Origin: Hexactinellida sp. DTS-2022
Lineage: Eukaryota > Porifera > Hexactinellida
Direction of reading: 5' to 3'
DNA length: 64,000 nt
Assembly (NCBI GenBank): GCA_028753945.1
Contig: JAPNXP010000004.1
Coordinates: 62,001-126,000, forward strand
The position numbers and the translations under genes are program-made. Below are positions 54,410 through 64,000 of this stretch, piece by piece. The number at the start of each line of letters is the position of its first letter. The first letter of the stretch is position 1. Under the pieces are notes generated by a model. The model ran no database searches, was not told the DNA's origin, and worked only from the letters and a program-made list of their open reading frames with translations.

Positions 54410-57400
54410 CTACTCTTTCTTAATGGCAATCCACTTGTAGAAGAACTCCGGGACACTCATCCACGCGACCCCCGCGCCGGCCGCACTCTCCAGCACCTGA
54501 CTGAACTGGTGGTACGTTCTGCCACTCGGAGACAGGAAGTTATCGAGTATGTTCTCGTCGAACAGCAGACAGATAGCCTCGCTAGTCTGTCTCTGCTCGA
54601 TTGCCGCGTGTTTCAGACCCACTTCGAACAGTTCCTTGACGCAGGCTACAGTCGGGTTGCTGTTGGTATCTCTCCTCCTGTCCCTCCCACTGATGGGGGG
54701 CGAGGTGGGCACCTGGGGCCGCACATTATGCGGGTTCCCTTCGAACTCGTGCTCTATGTACCGCAGGGCCTGGCGCACTTGGAAGTTATGTTTCTGTCCC
54801 TTCATGTCGTCAAGGATACGGAGCGTAACGTTAGCTATTATAAGAATAAACTTGTTCGAGTTGACTAGTCTCTTGAGAGTGTTCAGTTGGTTGCAGAGAC
54901 TGAGCGCGTCTGGGATTAGTACGTAGGGCAGAGCGGTGGCATTCAAATGCTGCTGCTGACTCCGCAGGCTGTCCACCTGTCCCCTCAGTCTCTGGTGAGC
55001 CAGGGCTCGCATGAGGCCGCTCTGCTTCTCTCGGGACTGCGTCTGCTCGATTAGCCTCGTCTCTTCCGCTATTCTCGCCTGTTGAACCTCTTTCTGGGCC
55101 GGGCCCATGAAGAGCTGCTCGCCGCTGTCGAATGAGAAGGCCGGGGCCATCTTGTTAGCTGCCATAAGCAGGCCGAATCTCCGCAGATATATGAGCCGCG
55201 TGAGGGACTGCTCCTCCGGGGGCGTGGAGCTGGAGAACATGTTGGTGAGGGGGCTGAGCGGCTCCTCCTGCAGGAACCCGTAGAGCAGCTTGTCTTCGTA
55301 GAGCGGGTGCGACTGCGACCAGTCCGTAGCCAGCGAGAAAGTCTCCGGATTAGATTTGAACTGCGGAAATACGCCGTGGCGGATGAGCTCGCTGGTGCTG
55401 GGCAGGAAGTTAAGGAGAGTGGCCAGGTGCGACCAGAGCATGGCGCATGTCTGTGCACAGGTGGCCAGGATGACCGGATGCTTGTTGAGCCAGAGCGAGA
55501 AGGCGCGAGTCACAGTGAGGGTCGACTCGTCCTGCACTGCGCGACTGAGCTTCGTGAGAGCGTTTGAGATGTATACAGCCGTCTCTGGCTCTGGATCTGG
55601 CTGGGGGGGAGGGGGGCTAGGCTCCGCATCTTCAAGGGAGAACTTAGCCGCGAGGAGGATCTTAGGTTTATCGGAACAGCTGTTCACCTGTTTCTCTGGT
55701 TTCGCTTTGCAAGATTCATTTTCCAGCTGACTGTGGAGGTGAATCGCGTCCAGTGTCTCGCTGCTAGCATTAGACAGCTGGTTTGCTGTGGGAGACAGGA
55801 GAGGAGAGTCTGTCACATCTAACTGGTTAAGTTTGCTGACAATTGGGGTGGATTCTAGAGGCTGGTATTCGTCAAGAACAGATCTGGAACTATCATCCAA
55901 CTGCGTAACCTCACACTTGTCCCTAACCGTCTCTTCGTCTTCGCTGGAGTGGTCACTGCCCAGTATCTCGAACCCGCTGCTGGAGGAGTTAGACCGAGAG
56001 GAGAGGATCGAATCGGACACATTTCCCTCGCTCAGATCGCTGTCCCCCTCCGCCGCCCCGCCCCTCTTAGCGCGACTCACTCCCGCGCCGCTGCTGCTGC
56101 TATTCTCTCGCTTGCTATTCGAGTTATGCCCAGGATGCATGTCCGTGTCCGAATCTGACCCACCTACATTCCTATGGGGGTCCTCGGTAGCCTGGCAAAC
56201 CGGTTCATCCAGTGCCTCCTCTGTTGGTTTGGAAGGGACAGACGCAGAATCGATAGAAGCAGCATTAGAGCCCTGCTCGCTCTCCTCTGTTATAATCTGC
56301 ATAGCAGTGAGCCCCGTAGTCTGGGCCCCAGACAGAGAGGACACCAGCCTCCTAACTCGGACAACAGAGGCCTGCAGCACCAGCGAGAACATAGATATGG
56401 CAAACGAGGTGGCACTGGGTGTGTGTGTCGAGCCGTGTGCCCGCAGTATGTGTGACGTCAGAATGGAAATGAGACATATCTTGAACAAGGGATCTCCCCC
56501 CACAGTTGTTGCTAATAAACCCTCATTTCCGGAAGTGTTATCCGAAGTGGAATAGAACTGTTCAAGCGTGAGACACGCTTCGAAGTCCTTCAGAACCCGT
56601 GAGCACATGTACTCCATGTTATCAGAGCTCTTCGCAGGAGAAAACACCTGTTGCAGATGAATGAATCCTAAAATGAATCTCTTTATGACTCGCCCGTTCT
56701 GTTCTGCCTCACTCGCATCAGCACACAGAGGTTGGGTGTTAATGTTATCCCAATGCACTCGGTTTCTGTTGTAAATAAACTTAATGTTTGTCTCGCTCAG
56801 AGCTACCATTGGATCTGTACAGGCCAATGCTCGCAGGTAGAAGTACACCGAATCTAGGTTGAAGTTAACCTCGGAGTACATTGTTCCTAGCTGGTTATAG
56901 GCATGTCCCAGATACGGGTTAAGTATAATCGCTTGGAAGTAAAAGCGTTTTGATAAGTCAGAGTTTTGAGTGAAAAATTGTTGATATCGCGACAAGTCTC
57001 CTAGGTGTATCAAATATTTATAGATATACAATTCAAGTGGTTTGTTTGTTGTTTTGTTTGTTTTATTATCTTCATCCTGACAGCAATTCCAATCCAGGAA
57101 CCCTGCTGCTGACAATCCATGTGTATCAGTCATTTTAGCCAACAACGAAGTGTAGAAGCCGATTCCCGACGTTATGTGCGTTCTATAGGCGTCGCATAGC
57201 GGGCTGTCCCCCTGAATGGCCTGCGAATTACGACACTTCTGTATTACTCGATAGAATCCCTGATTCCATAAAATAGCCTCAACCTTGTCGAGCTGCGGGG
57301 TGGCCAGCTCGCTGCTCAGCAGAGCTTTCGTACATTTATCTTTGAGTCGCTTTCTTAGAAGAATAGGCCTCGGCTGGAACAAACTCTCATTCGAAACAGA

Positions 57401-57508
57401 ATTCTTGATGTAAGCATCAATCTGACTTGCAAGCGTGGCAATAGATCTGTAGATATGTTGCGCACAATCTTCTGCTGCCATGCTCGGTTGAGGACTTAAC
57501 ACGGCCAT
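54410..57508 (-). CDS. SMG5: SMG5-type nonsense-mediated decay factor (14-3-3-like plus PIN domain), intronless
   Basis: SMG5 binds phosphorylated UPF1 and recruits decay and dephosphorylation activities in nonsense-mediated mRNA decay. From the ATG at 57508 (MAVLSPQPSMAAEDCAQ) the frame gives 1032 residues; the open frame reaches 57613, but the extra residues are hydrophobic and not family-like. The N-terminal half contains the 14-3-3-like/TPR helices (for example RFYFQAIILNPYLGHAYNQLGTM and YFYLRAL). A long acidic Ser-rich linker follows, then conserved helices (LLKxLP-type LLNFLPSTSE). The C-terminal PIN domain runs from ALPYVLIPDALSLCNQL to the end (FFYKWIAIKKE). Only the first of the acidic residues of an active PIN nuclease (the Asp in VLIPD) is evident, as expected for SMG5 rather than SMG6. 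It could be called EST1-like, but the PIN end excludes SMG7. Confidence 0.9.
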   Translation of the reverse strand: MAVLSPQPSMAAEDCAQHIYRSIATLASQIDAYIKNSVSNESLFQPRPILLRKRLKDKCTKALLSSELATPQLDKVEAILWNQGFYRVIQKCRNSQAIQGDSPLCDAYRTHITSGIGFYTSLLAKMTDTHGLSAAGFLDWNCCQDEDNKTNKTTNKPLELYIYKYLIHLGDLSRYQQFFTQNSDLSKRFYFQAIILNPYLGHAYNQLGTMYSEVNFNLDSVYFYLRALACTDPMVALSETNIKFIYNRNRVHWDNINTQPLCADASEAEQNGRVIKRFILGFIHLQQVFSPAKSSDNMEYMCSRVLKDFEACLTLEQFYSTSDNTSGNEGLLATTVGGDPLFKICLISILTSHILRAHGSTHTPSATSFAISMFSLVLQASVVRVRRLVSSLSGAQTTGLTAMQIITEESEQGSNAASIDSASVPSKPTEEALDEPVCQATEDPHRNVGGSDSDTDMHPGHNSNSKRENSSSSGAGVSRAKRGGAAEGDSDLSEGNVSDSILSSRSNSSSSGFEILGSDHSSEDEETVRDKCEVTQLDDSSRSVLDEYQPLESTPIVSKLNQLDVTDSPLLSPTANQLSNASSETLDAIHLHSQLENESCKAKPEKQVNSCSDKPKILLAAKFSLEDAEPSPPPPQPDPEPETAVYISNALTKLSRAVQDESTLTVTRAFSLWLNKHPVILATCAQTCAMLWSHLATLLNFLPSTSELIRHGVFPQFKSNPETFSLATDWSQSHPLYEDKLLYGFLQEEPLSPLTNMFSSSTPPEEQSLTRLIYLRRFGLLMAANKMAPAFSFDSGEQLFMGPAQKEVQQARIAEETRLIEQTQSREKQSGLMRALAHQRLRGQVDSLRSQQQHLNATALPYVLIPDALSLCNQLNTLKRLVNSNKFILIIANVTLRILDDMKGQKHNFQVRQALRYIEHEFEGNPHNVRPQVPTSPPISGRDRRRDTNSNPTVACVKELFEVGLKHAAIEQRQTSEAICLLFDENILDNFLSPSGRTYHQFSQVLESAAGAGVAWMSVPEFFYKWIAIKKE

Positions 57509-57613
57509 GATTAGATATATACACGTGTTTAATGTCAGCTGAAAATATTTGGAGAATAATAGTGGGTTTGCAAATAAACTAGAGCTACAGGTTAGATTGC
57601 AATTAAAATACAT

Positions 57614-58931
57614 AACCCTCGCCCACAGATTTCATTAGATTTATTATACATTTCTACATGTAGCTAATTAATTTAGGAAGGTATTATACTGATGAGCCAT
57701 TATAAATCATTGTATAATGCAATTCCAGTAAACATGATAAATTCGATATCTTAAAAATATTTAACACTGTCATAAATGCTAGTCAACTAACCTTTTGATA
57801 TTAATTCCATGAAATTTTTGTCGCCTAACTTATCACAGAATCTCCTTGCTCTACATCTAGCTACCTGATTGTATCAAGAGATATAGTACGTACGTATATT
57901 GAACCACTAACCGATAATTTCAATTTCTGGCAAGTTTGTTTAATATTATAATTCGATGGTTAAGTTTGCATAAATTAGTTTGGTAGCGACTAGTTCAAAT
58001 TAGTCTGCGTATGAGGGAGATAAACCTGCAAATACAAACACCAATGCACAACTGTACACAATTTAAAATGCAAGCAAAGCTTTACTAATTAAAGCACAAA
58101 GACTGTGTCTGCAGAAAGTTGAATTCTAGGAGATAAATTAAATTTACAATATCCATCTGGCCGTTCCATCGAATAATTTACCACTGCACATTAACAGCCA
58201 GCCCCCGTACATATCTCAAGTCTGCTTGTATAACTAGCGTTATGTAGTCTAGCTAAACCTCAGACGGACATGTAGGCTGGTCATAACCCATGCAGAATAG
58301 ACAAATCAGAATCTGTATTATAATGTTAAGTTGGTTACTTATCTTCTATTTGATAGGGAAACGCCTCGCAAGATACAAACTTAGGAAATATAGAATATCA
58401 AGGCGGACTTGCAAACCGACATTCTAAATACACCTAAAAGAACTGGTTACTCAGTAATCATAATAACTCATGGAATTTAACAGACGCCATTGGATAATAT
58501 TATTGGAAATGTGAATGGGATATGCAAGAACGTGACATGCAATAGGCCAGTCCGAATATTAGAAAGAAATGCCAAATTATTATATGCCGAAATTATGGTT
58601 TGCATTACTCCAATGGGAATGCTAGAGCTCTAGGATAAACTCGGAAATACAAAGTGAATAAAATCCCATTAATTAATTTCTGAATATCTCAATAATATTA
58701 GCAAAGAATATGTGTACATATGCAGTCAAAAATTCACAACAATTATAAGATAAAAATCTACACAGAAATATACACGAAGTTCTCCAAAATGTGAATCTAA
58801 AATTTATATGAGTTATACACACCCTCCAATTCCTCTACACCAATCAACCTGCGAAATACACTTTATAAATACAGTTTTTATGATACCACGGTACTTGACA
58901 TTAATATATCTCTATACCATTTGTCTGGCTG
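57614..58931. other. AT-rich intergenic stretch between SMG5 and SHOC2
   Basis: About 1.3 kb without convincing frames on either strand. It probably holds the SMG5 promoter and the SHOC2 3' untranslated region, both read on the minus strand. No repeats or RNA genes were recognised. Confidence 0.5.
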
Positions 58932-61900
58932 TTACTTGAAGTTCATGTGACGATACGGTCCGTGGAACCTCAGGTACTAAATAACAGTGTTATTATCACA
59001 CAAGAACACACTAACCATAGCTAGACACATCAAATATGCCGAATTCATTAGTGTAATTGATTCTACTAGTGCTTCAAAATTTGTGGGGGAATTTACCAAT
59101 GCAAGACAAAGCTAGATACTTACACGATGGCAACCAAAGGTTTGATATATCACAAGTAGTGCTGGGTAATCCCAATTGAGTACTAATGCATTAATTAATA
59201 AGTGAGTAGATGGAATCTCATAGAGATTGCAGAAATTTGACAACTATTAAATATACTGTCACCTCTCTAGCTCTAATCAAATTAGTTTGTAAATCAAACA
59301 CAAATTATTATAATTCCTATATAACGAGCTACATAATCAATAGCCATAATGTCGATAAGCTGATAAATAATTTACTGAGAACAATATGCAATTAGATGAT
59401 CCAACGCGAACTGATAGCGTGGTTATAGTAGAACACATGCACAAGTTAAAGTGGGTAAAGTTTAGTTAAAGTTCCAATTCCACAATGTAACATTAATACT
59501 GAAACTAACCATCAACCTTATTAAAAGCTACATTAATTATTCAACCACACTAATCACGTAAACACGTGTAAATTATTAGTATCTACTATCTACATATATT
59601 AATATTAACCAAACCTGCATAATAGTCGAAGGCCCTCCCTCAACAGCCTGCGGGGGCATTCTCGCAAGCGAGCAGCCCTCAACAGACATCAGTTGCAGAT
59701 TTTGACATAATGCAAGCTCGAACGGCAGAGCATGTAGGTCAGTGTTATCATTCATATACAACTCTTCGAGTCTGCTTAGTGAGCCTACACAAGCAACAGG
59801 TGCCGAACTAACTCTGGAAAATCATATAAATCTACATAGTAATTTAGCAACCAAATTTATTCATTTAGTGGTCCACTTATCAGAGTTTAGTAATTGAAGA
59901 TAGGAGTATTCAAATTTGATAAATATTAAATTTAACAGGTATAAACATACAAATAAGCTTATCCAATTCAAGATAACTGATTTCTCAGATAATACAAGTT
60001 CTAATAACTTAATTGTGTTTATGAGATGCAATATTAAAGAGATTAGAATAGGTAATGAGCGACCTTAGTTAGTAACTTGGTCAATTGATTGTAATTTACA
60101 GGATATCTGAACTAATAATTATAAAATAGATTAATAGTTTAGCCATGTTATATGCTACAAGTACACATTGCAAAAAGTTGATTAATACAGTGAAGATAAC
60201 TGCTTTAAAATCAATGCATTAGAAGAAAATTAATAGAATTTCTGTGTAATTCTATCCAAACACAAAACAGGGTTGGCATTGGAAATAACCCAAGCAAATA
60301 TACCACTGAAATTCACAAACAATAGTGTTACGCATATTAATTAAGAGAGTAGAAGATTTAAGCATTCGTTTGGGGAAAATAATATGTCTACAGTGACCGC
60401 GTGACTTGAGCAGGGCCACGCATCCTGCAGACAACAAATTCACAAGTCTACCCAAGGATTGGGAAATGATGATAGCTCTGTATCCGACAATTAATTTAAG
60501 ACCAGTTTGACAATTCAATATTGTTTGATATGTAACTGAATATTGTGGCCTGTCAATATTGTATTCAGAAATAAGGTAACCACCAGTCATATCATTTTCT
60601 GATGAATTGACACATATAAATAATAAGATTTTTGACCTTCAAAAGAAACACGAGTCCACCATCTACACTGTGTGTGATGGATTTTTATTTATTATACAAT
60701 CAGTATTGGTGCCAGACTGTAGCAGTAATTGTTCGTAGGAAATGGAGTCTCGATCAAACAATAACCGAGCGCTAATTGATTAGTACCTAACTGAATTCCT
60801 ATAGCTCTCATCTGATGAGGTTATTAATAAAGCATACCGATTTCTTGTGGGATTTCTGTAATGTCATTCTCACCGATGCTCAACACTTTAAGATTGGCAA
60901 GATTTCTACATAATAGAAATAATATTAAACAGAACTATCTACTCTATTTGGTAAATTGAGAATAATTAACATAACAATAAAACATACCCGATGCCACGGG
61001 GCAAAGCTCGCAGGAGATTCGACTGCACGTTTAACTTGACGAGTTCTCGCAAATAACCTAAAATCAAAATTAAGCTAAAGAATCAATTGAATAATGCAAT
61101 AAAACTAACAAATTTCTCCAGCTAGAGAATCCAGTTTGTTTCCCTCTAGATCCAATATGGTTAGTTTTCTAAGAAAGCAGATACCCTGTGGTATGACCTA
61201 TAGATATACAAGAGCGTTATACGTACACAACCAATGGGGGGGGGGGGGGTATTAATACACACCTTAATGAAGTTGTTGTTAAGCTGTAGAACCTCTAGAT
61301 TAACCAGATTCCGAATATCCTCTAACAAATAAACAGATTATATTGAAGTGAGAGTGTATTACAAATACTAAGCTAATTGTTTGAAGTATTACAAGCAGAA
61401 TTACCAGGGATTACTGTGATCTGGTTCGAAGCTAGATTTATCTCAATGAAGTTTACCCAGGTGCCGAAATCTGATTGGAAAAGAGAGAATATATTAAAAT
61501 AAAAACACAGTTAGTACGTATGTAGTATATAAAATACCCAAAGGAAATGCGGTGATTTGGTTATCCTTCATGTCAATCTTGTTCTATAAGAAATAACGAA
61601 ATAGTACATAACCTGATATAACCATGGACCATGAATATAAATAACTGACCAGCTTAGGAGCGCCTGAAAAGACAGCCTGGGGTATTTTTGTAATACAATT
61701 GCTCTCCATAATGAGACTCTACAGCAGATCAATGCATAACAATACAAACACACATATAGCATAGCGAGACTTACCATAACATTCTGAAAATGCGTTGAGT
61801 CGATAACTGGGATTTCTTGGAATCTGTTTAACGAGAGATGAAGTGTTGACAGCCGCGACAAGTTAAGCATAATTACTTCCTAAACACAACAAATTACCAA

Positions 61901-63999
61901 CATAACAATAACATACAACACACCATAGCTTACTTGTAGCAACTCAATCCTGTTGTTTTCGAGTGTAAACTCGTGTAGGAACTTGCAGTTAGCGAGTGAG
62001 TCCGGGAGTCCAGTGAGACGGTTGAACCTAGGATAACTCATAACTACAGTCGACTCCGCTTAATAGAGCCACCGGTTAATAGATTTATCCGCTTAATGGG
62101 GTCATAATTACACATAATTTATAGGACGGAAATTACAATTTGGCTTAAAATATTGTCGGTTAATAGATTTCTCCGCTTAATTGGGTCAAAGTAACCTGAT
62201 CCCGAGGTGACTCTATTAAGCGGAGTCGACTGTATATTAAGATAATTATATTATAGAACGTACTTCAAACCGAGTCTCTTCAGTTTAGTCATATTTCCCA
62301 GGCCGCTAGGTAGCATCATTAGCTCGTTGTGTTGTACGTCTAGAGCGGTCATGTTCCGACATTGTGAGATCTCTAATCAACAAACAAATAAATAAATAAA
62401 CAAATATTTCAACAAACGAGGACAAACCTTCTGGCAGAATCTCGAGTTGGTTATGGGATATATCCAATGCATTTAAATGCAGCATCAGTCCTATAAAAAC
62501 ACAAGAGATAATAATATTGTTATACAGTGTATAATTATCACATACCGATTTCAGGGGGGATAACCTTAATCTTGTTATCGCGTAGACTCAGTGTTGATAT
62601 ATTCTAAGGAGAGATAGCAGTTAGTATCAAGGTACATAGGCCCTGTAACACACTCACCTTAAGATTCCCGATCTGACTCTTTATCTCTGTTATCTTGTTA
62701 AACCGTAGGTACAGAGTTTGCAGCTTTGAGAGAGAATATATTTGGTCCGGAATCTAGTGTGGATAGAATAAGAACGCATTACAAATGAGTTATAACGTAA
62801 CAAGCATTAAACCTCTCTCAGTTTGTTGTGTCTCAGGTCCAATACTTCTAATTTCGATAAGTTGCACACTTCGTCTATAATATACAACAAATAAACAACG
62901 CAAGAATATCGTTAATACGAACACGGTTAATTAATAGGAATTTCGGGTTAATATGTACACTATTTCAGTCCCTTTTCAATACAAATAACACCAGTTAATA
63001 CAAATTCCGGATAAGGAGTATACATATCACGGCCCCTGGTGTACATACTAACGAGGCTCTACTGTACATAGCTATATCTACCCGGTAGGTAGGTGATCTG
63101 ATTTTCGCTGAGTCCCAGCGTCTTCAGGTTCCCGAGCTTCCCGATCTCGGGCCCCAGCGTCTGCAGTCTGTTTCCGTACATGTACAGCTGCTCCACGTGG
63201 CTACACTGAGACACGCAATAATAACCACACTAATAGGAGAGACAAGTATACTTACATCTTTAATGCTAGGAGGCATCCCTGGTAACTAGAGAAGCGAAAT
63301 GGAATTATAATCTAGGTATAATTGTTCCGGATAAACAACTAAATAACAGAGAACTTACGTCTTGTTTTGCTAAATCCAATCTTTTAGCTTTCTCTTCCTT
63401 CGCCTTTTGTATCTTTTTCTTAATTTCCTACAGAGTCAAAATAATAACAGTATATTCTTACTACAGCCATAAGATAGACACTAGCTTACTGGTGGTATGT
63501 CAAAGTTTATGTTATGTTTCCGTCTGATAGAGCCAGTGGCCTGCGGCTTCACTGAGTCAGGAGTCGATATTGTCACGTGCAGCTCCTGGCCCTTGGCGCC
63601 GCCTTTCCTCCCCCCCTCCAACTCCTGTCGGTCCGGTTCTGAAAACTGGACACCAGGTGGCTCTGAAAATTTCACACCAGGTGGCTCTGAAAATTTCACA
63701 CCTGATGGCTCTGAAAATTTCACACCTGATGGCTCTGAAAACTTCACGGCAGGTGGCTCTGAAAATTGGACACCCGATGGCTCAGTAAATTTCACACCCG
63801 ATGGCTCAGTAAATTGGACACCCGATGGCTCAGTGAATTTCACACCAGGTGGCTCAGTAAATTTCACACCAGGTGGCTCAGTAAATTTCACACCTGGTGG
63901 CTCAGTGAATTTCACACCTGACTGTCGCTGGTTGGAATCAAACTTTACTCCAGTTTGAATTCCGACAGTGATGTTAGCAACTTCGTTGTCGGCATCCAT
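58932..63999 (-). CDS. SHOC2: SHOC2 leucine-rich repeat scaffold with a tandem V-x-F array (20 exons)
   Basis: SHOC2 joins MRAS-GTP and PP1 catalytic subunit into a phosphatase that activates RAF. Exons: 63490-63999, 63359-63427, 63256-63285, 63082-63205, 62813-62874, 62658-62753, 62546-62603, 62428-62490, 62264-62372, 61934-62027, 61775-61879, 61650-61718, 61538-61583, 61405-61470, 61263-61321, 61110-61197, 60988-61057, 60838-60905, 59615-59784, 58932-58976; 666 residues. Repeats match SHOC2 in order ([47 protein letters not shown], final GPYRHM). Most exons break at the same point of a repeat. Residues 28-123 are twelve 8-residue copies of GV[K/Q]F[T/S]EP[P/S]. The exon 19 acceptor at 59786-59785 was preferred because it removes an eight-residue insertion. 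The ATG lies two bases from the window edge, so an upstream start cannot be excluded. Confidence 0.93.
61238..61250. repeat. Poly-G run in a SHOC2 intron
   Basis: About 13 consecutive G (C on the coding strand) just after a SHOC2 donor site at 61262. This is the only long mononucleotide G run in the window and is prone to length errors. Confidence 0.85.
62045..62234. mobile_element. MITE with perfect 24-base inverted repeats in a SHOC2 intron
   Basis: A 190-base element in the intron between SHOC2 exons at 62264 and 62027. The ends are perfect inverted repeats beginning TACAGTCGACTCCGCTTAAT, and internal copies of GGTTAATAGATTT(A/C)TCCGCTTAAT occur. It is non-coding. The TA boundary and end style suggest a Tigger/pogo-type non-autonomous element. 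Confidence 0.85.
62908..63066. mobile_element. Intact copy of the MITE that is split around the satellite array
   Basis: About 159 bases in a SHOC2 intron. The right end reads ATACTAACGAGGCTCTACTG; the left end is a shorter matching CGTTAATACGAACACGG. In reverse complement it carries ACACCAGGGGCCGT and GGGACTGAAATAGTGTACA, matching the two fragments at 20021-20138 and 42974-43043. It is the reference copy for that family in this window. Confidence 0.75.
63631..63918 (-). repeat. 24-base coding minisatellite in SHOC2 exon 1
   Basis: Twelve tandem 24-base units encode GV[K/Q]F[T/S]EP[P/S]. Units alternate Lys/Gln at the second motif position, and the copies nearest the start use Thr-Glu while the later ones use Ser-Glu. 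The reading frame is kept through all copies. Confidence 0.95.
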
Positions 64000-64000
64000 C

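Noticed and set aside
55788..56555. A 255-codon plus-strand frame opposite SMG5
   Set aside because: It mirrors the Ser-rich linker of SMG5 on the other strand and shows no family similarity.
59785..59812. An earlier acceptor for SHOC2 exon 19 giving nine more residues
   Set aside because: The AG at 59813-59812 is also in phase but inserts residues absent from SHOC2. The TGTAG acceptor at 59786-59785 gives [12 protein letters not shown], which aligns without a gap.
1..64000. tRNA or rRNA genes
   Set aside because: I looked for tRNA-type A/B boxes and conserved rRNA blocks in the intergenic stretches and saw none I could support by eye.

Overview
The window is nuclear DNA from an animal. Most genes carry short spliceosomal introns, usually 45-280 bases. 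The gene set is metazoan: a TGF-beta type II receptor, an Ig/FN3 receptor, SHOC2, Churchill, FBXO7, annexin, two 14-3-3 genes, SMG5, and nuclear genes for the mitochondrial proteins ClpX and PISD. Spacing is tight, sometimes under 100 bases. A compact-genome, early-branching invertebrate such as a sponge would fit, but the sequence alone does not settle the species.

Layout. 0-19 kb is a dense run, mostly on the minus strand: CLPX, TGF-beta type II receptor, PISD, FBXO7, an ERICH3-type protein that continues into leucine-rich repeats, annexin with TMEM199 nested in one intron on the opposite strand, a bHLH plus HMG-box protein, cornichon, and a large Ig/FN3 receptor. 20.0-43.1 kb is one intron of a 14-3-3 gene. 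It holds a split MITE, a GC-rich miniature element and about 147 copies of a 154-base satellite. 43-47 kb has the rest of that gene, a second 14-3-3 gene and a mitochondrial-type DEAD-box helicase. 47.4-53.7 kb has two plus-strand genes: CHURC1 in four small exons, and a probable B-box/homeodomain protein. 54.4-64 kb has intronless SMG5 and a 20-exon SHOC2 with a tandem array of V-[K/Q]-F motifs at its N terminus.

Exon models were read by eye from GT/AG sites, phase and family similarity. For each multi-exon coding model the exon lengths sum to a multiple of three with no internal stop. The genes are mostly unrelated housekeeping and signalling genes and do not form one pathway. The most notable items are the satellite-filled 14-3-3 intron, the repeated SHOC2 docking-like motif, and three unusual domain combinations (bHLH+HMG, ERICH3 domain+LRR, B-box+homeodomain).
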